Positions 1 through 11,837 of a stretch of 64,000 bases of DNA are shown here, piece after piece. A model generated the notes under the pieces. It did no database searches. It was not told where the DNA came from and worked only from the letters and a program-made list of their open reading frames with translations. The first letter of the stretch is position 1; every line of letters starts with the position of its first letter. The position numbers were made by a program, and so were the translations under genes. This stretch comes from Strongylocentrotus droebachiensis (taxonomy: Eukaryota; Echinodermata; Echinoidea; Camarodonta; Strongylocentrotidae). The stretch lies in assembly GCA_035222895.1 (NCBI GenBank), contig JAVYIG010000885.1, forward strand, positions 248,001-312,000, in the 5' to 3' direction.

Positions 1-535
1 TATTTACTATTTTTATAATGGTATTTCCTCGTGAAATTACATACTCTCGCGGTTTCTAAGCTTGGTTTTTTTTCCGACGTTATTCCATAAATATGTTATT
101 GGATATTACATAATGTTTCTAGTTGCGCCCCTAGAGACGTCCTGCTGCACCTCTGGGTTTCCCTTTTCTGATTGAGCATTGAGCATTGATTTTTATCAAG
201 ATCGCTGAATGTTTAAGTGGCATTTCCCTCACAATCTTTCCCTTTAGTACACATTCACTACCACCATCATGTCATCATCATGATAGGTTTGCCACGTTTT
301 CCACGTGTGACGGACGTGTCTTTGGTTCTCTCTCGGAATATACCGAAATATTTGGAATTATCTTTGAAACGTACTTTGGAATTCAAATGGTAGCATTTGT
401 AAAGATTTATGAATCTGGATTTTTTTGTAGGTAAGCAATTAATTTGTGGGCTTTCTAACACAATCCTGCACCTTCTAACCTAATATAGCACATACGACGG
501 CATTCAAATTTCCCGCCTTTTCTAGAAGGCCAATC
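1..535. other. Flank upstream of the I-type LINE
   Basis: AT-rich DNA with no recognisable gene. The last few tens of bases may be the 5' UTR of the LINE whose first ORF starts at 536, but I cannot see a target duplication or a defined 5' end. Confidence 0.4.
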
Positions 536-1993
536 ATGGCGGCGGCTTCGGCTTTCTCTGAGCCGGAACTGTCTGGGAAAAGTGAAAGCGATGACGTGTT
601 CAGAGTTGTTACTCATAGATCTAGTCGACCTAGGAAAGGAGAACCTAATCAAAAAAGAAGACGAGAAGAAAGTGTAGCGGTAGAAAACTTAAACACTAAA
701 ACATCAGAATCAGACTCAAACACCACGGTTTATCAAACCCCTTCTCCTGGCAAAGATCCAAAGCAGACAGATTTTAAACTGTACATTACCCCAATAGACA
801 AAAATAAATCTCTTAAAAATATGAGTCCCATAAAAATCGCTCGAGCGATTAAAGATGTGTGTGTTAGTCCCGTGGAATTCATAAAACCAGTTAGCTCTGG
901 ATTACTGGTTAAGTGTAAGAACACAAAACAAGTTCGAGCAATCTTACAGTTGGATAATATAGGGAATATTCCCGTCAAAGTGACCGAGGGTGCAAGAGGC
1001 GCCAAAGGGGTAATTTACGCCATTCCAACAGAAATGACCGAGGAAGAAATTTTGTCTGAATTAAGAACGCAACAGGTAACAGCGGTTAAAAGAATGACAA
1101 AAAGGGTGAGGAATGAAGAAGATAAAGATCAAATGGAAACAAACGAATCAAAGCAGATTCCTCTAACAAGCGTCATCCTTACCTTTAGTACATCCACTCT
1201 ACCAACATCGATAAGGATGTGTTATCAAATAAAGTTGGTAAAATTATACATTCCCAAAGTAGTCAGGTGCTTCAAGTGCCAAAGATTTGGGCATGGGGCA
1301 GCAACGTGCCGGTCTAACATGAGATGCGTTAGATGCGGCGAAAGCCACAAGTTTGAGGAGTGCGCCAAAAAAGACACCCCAAAATGTGTAAACTGTGGAG
1401 GAGAGCATTCTGCTGCTTATAATGGTTGCACACAAGCAAAAAAAGCTAAACAAGTACAACACATCAAAATCACAGAAAAAATCACATATGCACAAGCATC
1501 ACAAATATGGACAAATAAACAAAATCACCCTCAAACTAACATTGTCACACAAACCTCCCAAATGAGGAAAGAGGAACAAGAAAACACACAAATTAAACCA
1601 AATGATGTGATACCTGGCTCATATGCCAACGCTGCAACCACACAAAACGTATCTCCCGCAACCACCAGCACCCTACAAACTCAAAATGTCTTACCACCTC
1701 GAACAACTTCAAAAAATCCTTCGAAAATCCCTCGAAAAATCCCACAAAATCCTTCAACAACATCAACAACAATCACTTCAAAAAAATACAATGAAAAGAA
1801 AGAAAATCCATCTTTACCCCTGAACTTTATAGCTACAGCAAATGATGATCAGATAATTGACTTTATATGTCAATTGATCCTTTCACTCACAGAGGGCAAA
1901 ACTCTCAAAGAAATAAATAATTTAGTTCTGGTCGCAGCGAAAAGATCGCTGCAGCAAATAAGTAGTGCTAACAATGTTGATAGCGATACTTAA
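536..1993 (+). CDS. LINE ORF1, Gag-like RNA-binding protein with three zinc knuckles
   Basis: Intact 485-residue ORF starting at ATG 536. In I-group LINEs ORF1 binds the element RNA and forms the ribonucleoprotein for target-primed reverse transcription. The basic N-terminal part is followed by a region in the position of an RRM-like fold. Three cysteine knuckles lie at about residues 243-300: CFKCQRFGHGAATC (CX2CX4HX4C), CVRCGESHKFEEC, and CVNCGGEHSAAYNGC. The C-terminal third is rich in Thr, Gln, Asn and Pro and looks disordered. Its 3' end overlaps the start of ORF2 at 1965. The ORF is open throughout, in contrast to ORF2. Confidence 0.85.
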   Translation: MAAASAFSEPELSGKSESDDVFRVVTHRSSRPRKGEPNQKRRREESVAVENLNTKTSESDSNTTVYQTPSPGKDPKQTDFKLYITPIDKNKSLKNMSPIKIARAIKDVCVSPVEFIKPVSSGLLVKCKNTKQVRAILQLDNIGNIPVKVTEGARGAKGVIYAIPTEMTEEEILSELRTQQVTAVKRMTKRVRNEEDKDQMETNESKQIPLTSVILTFSTSTLPTSIRMCYQIKLVKLYIPKVVRCFKCQRFGHGAATCRSNMRCVRCGESHKFEECAKKDTPKCVNCGGEHSAAYNGCTQAKKAKQVQHIKITEKITYAQASQIWTNKQNHPQTNIVTQTSQMRKEEQENTQIKPNDVIPGSYANAATTQNVSPATTSTLQTQNVLPPRTTSKNPSKIPRKIPQNPSTTSTTITSKKYNEKKENPSLPLNFIATANDDQIIDFICQLILSLTEGKTLKEINNLVLVAAKRSLQQISSANNVDSDT

Positions 1994-4900
1994 AACATTG
2001 ATGATACTGTTTTCCATCCTACAATGGAATGCACAGGGATTACTAGGGCATGGAAAAGAACTTATAAAGTATTTGAATACACACAAAAATTGCTATGATT
2101 TGATATGTATACAAGAAACATGGTTTCAGGAAAATAGAGTTCTTCAAATTCCTGAATACACATGTCTCCCAAGAAATAGGGAAAATCAGGCGAGGGGGGG
2201 GGGGGGGATGTGCGATATACATTCATAATAAAATCAAGTATGAAGGTCCAATGAATGATGTAAATTTAGAAATACAGCAAGTAAACATACACGCAGGAAA
2301 TGAAAAGTTATCAATAGTGAACTTTTATAATCCTTGTAAGAAATTGAATGAATACTCTATGAATGTGCTATTAAAAAACGTGAATAAAAATGATAAAGTT
2401 ATTATACTAGGCGATTTTAACGCTCATGGTACCATGTGGGGAAGTGACAAAACAGACAAGAATGGACAAGTGATAGAACAATTCGTGAATCATCATAATC
2501 TAACTGTTTTGAATGATGGCGAAGGAACCAGACTGGATCCACGAACAGGAAAACTGTCATGCTTAGATTTATGTATAACCACTCCTTCACTGGCATGTAG
2601 AAGTACGTGGAGAGTCATGGAAAGCCTTTTTGGAAGTGATCACTTTCCAATAAATATCCAAACAACTTTAGACGGGAAAAGCTCTGAATATAAAGATGCT
2701 TCAATAAGAAGTGCAGATGATTTTATCTCCTTTAAACATATAAATTTGAAAAAATTTGCTAAGAAATGTGAAGAGATGATTACAAATGATCTCATACTTA
2801 TAAATAATGATATACAGGATATATATGATAATTTCATGAAATATTTAAAACTGTGTATAAAAGAAACTGTACCGAAAAGGAGAAATTTCTCTAAAAATCC
2901 GGTGCCTTGGTGGACCAAAGAATGTACAGAGAAAATCAAAGAGAGAAATAGAATGTGTTATAAGATGTCACGGAAAATAACTTTTGAAAAGGTAGATGAG
3001 TACTTAAAAAAGAAAGCAGAAGCACAGCGTGTGCTCCGCCAAGCAGAACGAAATTACTGGCGAGCATTTTGCACGAAGCTTGATCGGTATATGCCAGAAT
3101 CTAAGATCTGGGCTTGTATAAAACGGCTGAATGGTGTACTAATAACAAAAACAAAAAAGATGTCAACATTGATTGTAAATAGTAAAGATATTGTCTCCGA
3201 TCAGGAAAAAGCAAATGCCTTTGGAAATTACTTTCAAAAAATAGGAATAAAAGACAGGGATACTAATAAGAAATTACCAAAGTCACCAAATAATGACATT
3301 CATATTTTAAATGTAGATCATGTTATAAATGAAACTTTTTTTATAACAGAATTGGAAAAGGCAGTGCAATCCCGAAAAAGGACTGCCCCAGGAAAAGATA
3401 ACATACCTTATGTTGTTTATGAAAATTTGCCAAAAGCAATCAAGGAAATCATGCTGAATATCATTAACTTAATATGGAAAACCGGGGAAATTCCAATTCA
3501 ACTAAAGCATTCTATAATAATCCCTATTCTTAAACAAGGAAAAGATCCTAGAAATACATCATCTTATCGACCGATTTCTTTAACATCATGCTTTGCCAAG
3601 ATTTTTGAACGCATGATAAAAAATAGACTGCAATGGTATGTTGAAAAGCATGAATTATTACCCAATTTTTTAAGTGGATTCAGGAAAGGTCGAAGTGTGA
3701 CGGACAATATTGTCCAATTAGAAAATGACATCCAAAAGAGTATAAACAGTAACGAACATGTAATAGCAGTTTTCCTGGATGTTGAGAAAGCGTTCGACAC
3801 AGTTTGGATAAAGGGTCTGGTTTTTAAATTAGCAAAAAATGGAATATAGAAGGGAACATGCTGAGGTATATAGAAAATTATCTAACAGCACGAACTTTTC
3901 AAGTTCGAATTGGAAATACAGCATCTAAAACTTATAAAACGCATAACGGGTTACCACAAGGGAGTGTTTTAAGTCCTCTTTTATATAATATAATGATGGG
4001 TGATATACCTACAGACCAAGATGTAAGAATATCTATGTATGCAGATGACTGCGCAATATGGATATCAGGCAGGAACATTGTACATATTACTGAAAAAATA
4101 CAGAAATATTTGAATCTTTTAATTTGTTGGTTTGAAGAGTGGGGGTTTCGACTCTCACCTGTCAAAACAGTGCCCGTATTTTTTACGAAAAGCTGGAATG
4201 CCGCTTTACCGCCTGATATAGAACTGAATGGAAATGTGCTAATGTACGAAAAATCTCATCGCTTTTTAGGGGTTATATTTGATAAAAGGTTAACTTGGCA
4301 ACCACATATCGAAAATGTAATCACGAGAAGTAAAAGAAAATTAAATATCTTAAGATGTCTAACTGGAACAAACTGGGGAAGCTCCTCGAAATCACTTATT
4401 ATGGTGTACAGAGCACTTATAAGGTCTCTTTTTGATTACGGATGTGAGGCGTATGACAGTGCAGCTGCTACCACCAAAAAAGCCATTGACTCTGTCCAAT
4501 ACCAAGCACTGAGGATATGCGCAGGTGGTCTGCCTTTAACCTCCTTAGAATCACTACAGGTGGAAATGGGGGAAATGCCTTTGGATATAAGAAGACAAAT
4601 GCTTTCAAGTAAATATCGACAAAACATCGAAAGATGGGCGAATCATCCGTTGTTGAAAAGCATTGAACCATGTTGGCATTTTGAATACTTGAAGGGGAAA
4701 AACGTAAACAAACCTTTTGGATATAGAATACAAAGCAAGCTGGGAAAACGAATAGAAACGATAACCCCCTCCCCATTTCCACCATGGTTATTCTACCCTC
4801 CGGCAGTGTCAACGGAATTAAGTACTCGAATAAAGAAAACAGATCATCCTACACAGCAAAAACAAAGCAGCCTGGAAATCATACATACTAAATGGGCGAC

Positions 4901-5750
4901 ACAATTACATATATACACCGATGGATCAAAAGTACCTGAAAGAGGGACCTCTGCAGCTGCTTTTTACGTCCCTTACTATTCTGTACATCGGAGCAAAAGG
5001 TTAGCAAATTTTACCTCTTCGTACAGGGCTGAATTGGCTGCCATCATTCTTGCTCTCAGATGGGTAAATGAATTAGATATTTATGTAGGGGTTGTTATTT
5101 TTAGTGATTCACTGAGTGCACTTATTGCATTACAACAACAGAAGGACGAATCTTTTATTCTGGAAATTCTCACCATGACTACTCACTTAAAGAGAAAAGG
5201 AGTTGATATATATGTAGAGTGGATACCTGGACATTGTGGAATAAAAGGAAACGAGATGGCGGATTTCCACGCAAAGGCCGCATTAGTAAAGAAAATAGAA
5301 GTCAATAATAATCTAAATATGTCAGAAATGAAAAGCTTAATTATTACAAGTTCCAAACTCCTCTGGCAAGAAAGGTGGAACAAAACCAACTCGTATTTGA
5401 AAACATTTCAAAAAGATGTTAATAAACAATATATATGTTCATTAGAGAGACAACATTCAACAATTATCCATCGACTTCGTTTTGGAGTCCTTGGACTTAA
5501 CCAGGATCTCCTCAGATTGAAAATTCATGCTACTGGTTTCTGTAATAGATGCCCCAGTGAAATAGAGACTGTAAAACACCTTTTAGTACATTGCCCTAAC
5601 TATATTATAGAAAGGGCTATGTTTTTAACTGAAATAAATGAATCCCAACCGGAAAAAATTATGGAATATTTAAAAAAGAGTGAGTGCAGTATACAAAAAG
5701 CTATTGTACGGTTCGTTCACAGAACGAAACGGTTCCCTATCAGGAAGTAA
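1965..5750 (+). pseudogene. LINE ORF2: endonuclease, reverse transcriptase, RNase H (two frameshifts)
   Basis: Multi-domain polyprotein in three frame segments. The segment 1965-2228 begins the endonuclease (ILQWNAQGL, CIQETWF) and is broken in a G run near 2196-2209. The segment ~2210-3849 continues it (GDFNAHGTMWGSD near 2410, GSDHFP near 2635) and enters the RT (SYRPISL near 3564, DVEKAFD near 3778). A second shift near 3845-3850, resembling a TA duplication, precedes 3858-5750, which has LPQGSVLSPLL, the YADD catalytic box near 4037, RNase H motifs (YTDGS near 4914, DSLSAL near 5107, GHCGIKGNEMAD near 5229) and a terminal CX2C...HX4C motif near 5540-5595. The domains nick target DNA, copy the RNA and degrade the hybrid strand. 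The first lesion could be a sequencing error in the homopolymer. Confidence 0.87.
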
Positions 5751-5770
5751 TACCTCCCTTGATGAACAAT

Positions 5771-6058
5771 AAAACATAATACAATATTATAAATATGCTA
5801 AATTACACTCAGTACATTAAAAATATAATAACATAATGTAATAAGAAAAATAAAAATAAATAAGAACAGTAAAACATAATACAATATTATAATATGCTAA
5901 ATTACACTCAGTACATTAAAAATATAATAACATAATGTAATAAGAAAATAAAATAAGAAAAGTAAACATAATACAATATTATAAATATGCTAAATTACAC
6001 TCAGTACATTAAAAATATAATAACATAATGTAATAAGAAAATAAAATAAGAAAAAGTA
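5771..6058 (+). repeat. Three AT-rich tandem repeats in the LINE 3' region
   Basis: Three copies of a ~92-100 bp unit containing ATGCTAAATTACACTCAGTA begin near 5771, 5871 and 5963, with near-identical sequence and small indels. They start 21 bp after the ORF2 stop, so they are the 3' UTR of the LINE. Tandem 3' UTR repeats are known in some non-LTR elements. Confidence 0.85.
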
Positions 6059-6375
6059 ACAACAATGATAAATGGTATGATAAGATTATTGAATATAGAT
6101 CTAGAGGCTTGTGTAGGTACTATCTTATATACATTTATGTATGGTGTGTAAGTGATATAACAAATAATCTGCACGTACTGTTAAGAAACACTAACAAAGC
6201 CCATGAATGTTTTGCTTACGATATTATTTCTCGATACTATCTTAAAAGATAGATAAATATAAAACGAAATAACTATATTTTTTTTTTAAATTCAAAAATG
6301 AGAGATATAACACGTGCCGTAAAGTATTTTGGTGACAATAGTCAAATTACTGACTAATCGCCAATAAACCAAAAC
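6059..6375. other. AT-rich spacer, no gene seen
   Basis: No reading frame or structured repeat is evident. It separates the LINE tail from a trinucleotide microsatellite. Confidence 0.5.
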
Positions 6376-6455
6376 ACAACAACAACAACATCATCATCAT
6401 CATCATCATCATTGTCATCATCTTAATCTTCATCTTCATCATCATTATCATCATC
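6376..6455. repeat. ACA/ATC trinucleotide microsatellite
   Basis: ACA repeats run into an interrupted CAT/ATC array. Confidence 0.9.
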
Positions 6456-6489
6456 TAATTGCACGAGCACCAAATCCTCTTGCAGTTTA

Positions 6490-7182
6490 GTTAAATATGC
6501 TGATGATGCTGTGATAACAGGCTACCTGTTCAATGACCCTCATGAATACATCTCCCAAGTTGAAGACTTTATCCTTTGATGTGACAACCATTACCTATCA
6601 CTGAATACCTGTAAAACCAAAGAAATTATCGTTGACTTCTGGAAAGGCAAAACAATACATGAGCCACTCCGTATTCATGGAGACGTCATTGAGCAGGTAC
6701 ATGAGTACAAATACCTGGGAACAATCATTGATGATAAGCTTTCTTGGAAGCAAAACTGTCTGTCTGTTCAAAAGAAAACGAACACAAGGATGTTCTTCTT
6801 ACGGAAACTAAAGAGCTTTCATATCGATAGAACCATCCTGAAGCTCTTCTACCAATCGATCATCCAAAGCGTAATGACATTCAATCTGATCTGCACTTTT
6901 GGTAACATGTCAAACGAGCAAAAGGGAAGAGTAGACCGAACTCGAAGAGTCGCACAGAGGGTTGTAGGATCAGATCTGCCCCCTGTTCCAGCACTTTATG
7001 AAAAACGCTTACTTGCAAAAGTTAAAGTTATAATGACAGACAATACCCATCTTCTCAATGATTGTTTCAGGTTCAACCGTTCTGGAATAAGGATGTGCCC
7101 TCCCCGTACTCGCCTTTCACGTTCTCGTAATTCATTCATCCCTAATTTCATACATGTGTATAATTCAACTGTGACGCGATAA
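6490..7182 (+). pseudogene. LINE reverse transcriptase fragment (CR1/L2-like C-terminal half)
   Basis: Begins just before the RT catalytic box (VKYADDAVITG, 6490-6522) and runs to a natural stop at 7182, so the N-terminal two thirds are missing. Conserved blocks include KTKEIIVDF, YLGTIIDDKLSW, FFLRKLKSF and the terminal RNSFIPNFIHVYNS, the layout of CR1/L2-group LINE C-termini. An in-frame TGA at 6577 replaces what is usually Trp or another residue in a WCD-type motif, so the fragment is dead. 5' truncation is the usual fate of target-primed LINE insertions. Confidence 0.8.
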
Positions 7183-7274
7183 CTGTATACATAAGGCTAC
7201 CTACCTATCCTTATAATCATATATTTCCTACTGGATTTGAAATTGCTATTGTTGATTTTGAAAGCTGTCTGTTA

Positions 7275-7309
7275 AATTGCACTTCAATAGCTGCTATTGA
7301 AGTGCAATT
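7275..7309. repeat. Perfect 17-bp inverted repeat with one-base loop
   Basis: Arms AATTGCACTTCAATAGC and its exact complement are separated by one T, giving a cruciform-capable palindrome just downstream of the LINE fragment. Confidence 0.9.
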
Positions 7310-7330
7310 AAACGGATAGCTGGAGACTGT

Positions 7331-7965
7331 GGATCGGGAGCTAGCAGATGGGGGGGGGGGGGGAGCTGACGGGACATGAAATATCATATTATGAGACACT
7401 TTAATTTATGACGCATGTTATTCATTCATACGATTGTGGCGGTAAATTGTTAACTTGATTTCTTCAATCGTTAAGAGTTCATTTTACTGTAGAAATGTTG
7501 CCGTAATTTTATCTCGCATTATAATTATGAAATATGAATGTCAATCTATTTATTCCTGTTATTTTCTGCAAAATCCAAAACCATCCGTGGATCAGGAGCT
7601 ATCGGATGGCGGGGAGGGGGGGGGGGAGCTGACGGGAAATATTATATTTGGAGACATTTTAATGAAATATCATGTTATGAGACATTTTAATTTATGACGC
7701 ATGTTATTCATACGATTGTGCCGGTAAATTGTTAACTTGATTTCTTCAATCGTTAAGAGTTCATTTTACTGTAGAAGTGTTGCCGTAATTGTATCTCGCA
7801 TTTATAATTATGAAATATGAATGTAAATGTATTTATTCCTGTTATTTTCTGCAAATCCAAAACCACCTTTGGATCGGGAGCTAGCGGATGGGGGGGGGGG
7901 GGGGGAGAGAGAGCTGACGAGAAATACTATATTATATTATGAGACATTTTAATTTATGACGCATG
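7331..7965. repeat. Tandem repeat, ~260-280 bp unit, about 2.3 copies
   Basis: Units start near 7331, 7590 and 7872 with GATCRGGAGCT, each followed by a G run of 11-14 and then AGCTGACG. The body (GTTAACTTGATTTCTTCAAT and neighbours) is nearly identical in copies one and two; copy three is partial. Confidence 0.88.
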
Positions 7966-8689
7966 TTAAATGTAGGCAATAGGAAATTGAGGGGCATATG
8001 CACACTATAAATAATTATCCATATTTATGTACATAGTTTTCTATTGTTAAATGTTATATTGTATTTTCTATCATTTGTATTTTCACTGTCAAAAAAGCCA
8101 TTGGAAGCAAAATTTCTATGTTATGTTTGCATGCATGGACCAATAAATCATCTTCATGAAGAACAACATCAGCCAATACGCACCAAGAGGACAACGGCCA
8201 CTCAACTTTTCGTACGAGAAGAAGAATTCCCGACAGAAAGTAACAGTCTAGGTGGTCTTGTCGGGAATGGAACGCTTATTTGTGTGCGTGTGCGTGTGCT
8301 AGTGTGTATGTGGGTGCGTGTGTTAAAGCAATCAATATTGAACACGTGAATTGTATGCTATGGTTTGTATAATTGTATTACACATTTGGAGAAATAAAAC
8401 AAAATTGCTTTTAAAAAAAGGTGTGTGTGTGTGTTCTGCCGTTTGCTCCTTTTATTTTATAATAATATAGCAACTTTAAATTGGGTATAATCAGCGATGT
8501 AACTATGGTTACTTTCACGAACGAGGTCAATGTTTTTTTTAAGCCATGGTGTCATCTGCCTTTTAATATAGTTTATCTTTTCGTAATAATCATGGTCAAC
8601 CATGTCTGTTAAGGTGCCGACAAGTCTATAGCTAAGTCCCTAAAACAACTTTCAGATTAGGGCGATAGAGGAAATTTTAAAGGGGGGGG
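7966..8689. other. Retroelement-tail-like DNA with GT microsatellite
   Basis: No convincing gene. A GT-rich microsatellite lies at about 8278-8322. Sequence 8321-8400, ending in GGAGAAATAAAAC and an A-rich stretch, recurs in inverted orientation at 10230-10323. It is probably the 3' tail of a retroelement; its own protein part is absent. Confidence 0.5.
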
Positions 8690-9540
8690 GGGGCACCAAC
8701 AAAAAGGCACATTCTGAAAAAAGGGGCACCTACAAAGGGAAACCGCAAAGCGAAAATATACAATTGTTTAACATTAGTAGGCCCTTATTTCCATACATTG
8801 TGATTATATTATCAGGGATTATTTTATTGTTTGGTTGGGTGTGATGGTTTGAATATGTATTTGCAAGCGAGCGAAGGCAGCGAGCACTGAAAAAATAAAG
8901 ATTTGTGAGGCCGCGGTGCGACAAAAATTGCATCTTATAAAGAGTAAAAAACAATCCTAATCATGAAAAAGTGAAAAGACCTTTATTCGGAAACAATTTT
9001 GTTAATAAAAAAACACGCGATCGAGAGTATGGAGCGAGCTTTTGAGTGAATGTGAAGAAAAAGTTGCTATTAGTCGCCTCAAATTAGGAGCACATTTTAT
9101 GGTGAAAGGAAAAGGGGGCACATATTCAAAGTTAAAAGGACACTTATTAGAAAATAAAAGGAGCAAACGGTAGAAGGAAAATGGCACTAATAAGGAAGTA
9201 TAGGGGCACGTGTCAAAATAAAAGGGGTACTCATCAAAGATGAAAAGGGGCACTTAGTACAAAGTTAAGTGGGGGGAGGACACCTCTCAGATTTGAAAAA
9301 GAGTCAATTATATGAGGTGAAAGGGTAAGGAGCATTTCTTATACATGAACAGGGGCACTCACCTGAGATGAATAGGATCATTGGTGAAGGGGTCACTTAT
9401 CAGAGGCGGTAAGAAGCATTTACATTTATAAGAATGGGGAAAGGGCACCTATTACAAAATAAAAAGGGGCACTTATCTTAAGTAAAAGGGGGTACCTTTC
9501 GTTTGTATTAAGGGATACTTTAGGGGTACTAGAAAAAGTG
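8690..9540. repeat. Degenerate GGGGCAC minisatellite, locus 1
   Basis: Many imperfect copies of a 25-35 bp unit of the form AAAAGGGGCACTTAT follow a G12 run. The part from about 9015, with its AAATTAGGAGCACRTTT leader, matches 39056-39490. A third array is at 47925-48600. Coding potential appears to be repeat-derived only. Confidence 0.85.
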
Positions 9541-9563
9541 GGGGAGGGTAATGTGCCCCTTCC

Positions 9564-9564
<1 letters not shown>

Positions 9565-9605
<41 letters not shown>
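9565..9605. repeat. C41 homopolymer
   Basis: Uninterrupted run of 41 C at the end of the minisatellite. Confidence 0.9.
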
Positions 9606-9607
<2 letters not shown>

Positions 9608-10087
9608 TGGCTCTCCCGCCTCTGTTTCAGATACCCAGTTCAATTTGTATTCGTAAAAACTTTTTGTTACAAGAGACCTGTTCTTCCAAATTCAAACAAC
9701 ATGCGTTTTTTTTGTTGGACATGAAGATATGAAAGATACAAAAACCCTATCCTTATTTATGTACACTACTTTCGATAGAATCTTTATCTGTACAGTAGGC
9801 CATTGATCCCTGTAAACGTGACGTCTACCTTATTTGAGAACAGCTAAGAATGGCAACGTACTGAACAGAATTGTCTAATATAGGCCTAATTATTATTTAC
9901 GTATTTTGCCTGCTGATAATACTGGTTTCTTATTATAGGGCTTTTTTATCATCTGAACAAAGCGCTTGTCATTGGATTAAAATACTCTTCAGCAATTTCT
10001 CCACTCCCTGAGGAGCTTTCTAGCTAGTCGCCATTTTACGGGCGCTTACATGCCAACCCAAAGAGAGTAGCATGTCTGAAAAGTGTA
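9606..10087. other. No gene seen
   Basis: Unique-looking AT-rich DNA between the C run and the SINE, with no feature that I can support. Confidence 0.5.
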
Positions 10088-10675
10088 GAGGTGTTTTGGC
10101 CTATTGGATAAGTCACCCGACTGCAGATCGCAAGGTACGGGGTTCCAATCCCAGACCGGAAAACGTCCTTTGGCAAGACGTTAATTGACATTATGAAGGG
10201 TAACAGGTAGGATAATTTTTTATTTTTTTTAGTGATTATGTTTTATTTCTCCAAATGTGTAATACAAACAAGAACATACAATTGAATAAAATAAACAAAA
10301 GTTTTCAATATTAATTGCTTATACATAAAAATTATTAAACAAAAACTCATTTGCAGTATATATATATAACTGAGCAATAAAATAAAAAAGTACATAAACA
10401 TAATTTATAAGCCAATACATTGTACAAATTATTCACTTATATAAACTTTAATAAATATGTAGGTTGGGTGCGAAGACTATTGTAATTGCTTAGCATTGTG
10501 AGCTTCTGTAAAATGACGCCTGGCTGGAATGCTCCCTAGGGAGTGGAGAATGTGCATACATTGTGAGCGGGCAAGCATGAACCCGATAACCGGGGTAATA
10601 ATGTTTATGTAAAGCGCTTAGAGAAATCGTCAATGTATTAAGCGCTATATAAAAGCGGTATGTTATTATTATTCT
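10088..10675 (+). mobile_element. tRNA-derived SINE, interrupted by a later insertion
   Basis: The head carries a Pol III A-box-like stretch (TGGCCTATTGG) and a B box (GGTTCCAATCC), separated as in a tRNA, then AAGACGTTAA. The body resumes at 10464 and ends with AAGCGCTTAGAG, AGCGCTATATAAAAG and TTATTATTATT. The 247 bp between the halves (10212-10458) are a separate insertion. The GCGCTWTATAAA tail is shared with the LINE end at 53660, suggesting the LINE machinery mobilises this SINE. The exact 5' end is uncertain. Confidence 0.75.
10212..10458 (-). mobile_element. Retroelement 3' fragment inserted in the SINE
   Basis: Flanked by GTAGG direct repeats (10207-10211 and 10459-10463). On the minus strand it ends in an A-rich tail (plus-strand T run at 10212-10230) and contains the complement of 8321-8400. 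It looks like a 5'-truncated, minus-strand copy of the same retroelement tail. Confidence 0.65.
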
Positions 10676-11569
10676 TATCAAAATATGACATAAAGATATG
10701 GAAACTGAAAAAAATACATAAGCAAATTTAGAGAAGATTGAATTATAAAGGCCCACGAGACTGACAACTGTCTCGTAGGCTAATTTCTGCTAGTAACAGC
10801 CCCCTCCTCCCCCCCCCCCATATTAATAAATAGTTGTCAGAAGGCCCACCAATCAAACTTGCCAGTTTTGTAAACCCTCTCTATAGTTGTCAGCTAGAAG
10901 TCCTCGTAAGTCAGGCCCATATTCGCAGCATTTAAAGTGAAAATATGATAGGGGCGGGGGTTGTGTGTCCGGACGCTTAACCGTAGATAAATCCACCACT
11001 TTTACCTCAAAGGGATCGTTTAACAATGGTAAATCTGAGATACACGGCCCTACGTTTTATCAGTGTCTGCATGAGATATGGTGTAATATTGAAGCCTTAC
11101 AAAAATTGCGCTTCAACATGATCAAGAAGTGCCTCAAAATTGTAAAAATCTTTGAGCGACTGATTTTTACCATACTCGTTTAAGTTCCCCAATAGTATTA
11201 TGAATAAGTCAAACGCAAAATTTGGTTTCGATTTCCAATAAAAAAATCTTGATAATCAGACAGGCGATCGGCTTGTAAAAGTCACGGGGTTCCTGACTGA
11301 CCTAAATGTTTAAAATTATCATTGCAGCAAGAGCTAAATCCAAAATTTTGTTTCAGAATCTGAGACCAAGTTACCAGATCCTTTAAATATTTCATAGAGG
11401 GTTTGCATTACATAACACTAATTATCACAAATATTTATCTTTTATGACATTTTCAACGTAATTCCTACAATATCTATATAATATTGCATGTATACACTTT
11501 TGATTACATGCCTATTCAACACTAGCTGGCGCCATTCACTTTTCATTACAAAGAGATTCGAGCAAATTA
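10676..11569. other. No gene seen
   Basis: AT-rich DNA with a short C run near 10810. Short ORFs here show no recognisable domain. Confidence 0.45.
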
Positions 11570-11837
11570 ATTATTAAATTATTATAAAAAGAAGACGATT
11601 TGCTGTACCGTTCTCGACTCTTAATCCTTGTCTGAATTCATTTTCTCTTCCTCTTGCGCAAGCTTAGACATTTCGTTAAATTATTAGAGAAAGTAGACGA
11701 TTCGTTAAACCGTGCTCAACTCTTAATTTTTGTCTGAATTCAGTTTCTACCCCTCCCGCGCAAAGCGCGGAAGCTTTGACGTTTCTTTAAATTATGAGAA
11801 AAAGCAGACGATTCGGTGTACCGTTTTCGACTCTTAA

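Larger units (their letters stand above)
536..6058 (+). mobile_element. I-type non-LTR retrotransposon, nearly full length
   Basis: Two ORFs in the order of I-group LINEs (I/Nimb-like): ORF1 with three zinc knuckles, then ORF2 with apurinic-type endonuclease, reverse transcriptase, RNase H and a C-terminal zinc-like motif. The ORFs overlap by about 29 bp (1965-1993). A 3' region of three ~95 bp tandem repeats follows ORF2. ORF2 has two frameshifts, so this copy is probably dead but recent. The clade is inferred from RNase H plus the knuckle-bearing ORF1; a tree of the RT domain would settle it. The true 5' end and the target duplication were not found. Confidence 0.85.

Noticed and set aside
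10965..11183. 72-codon ORF
   Set aside because: No motif or family resemblance.
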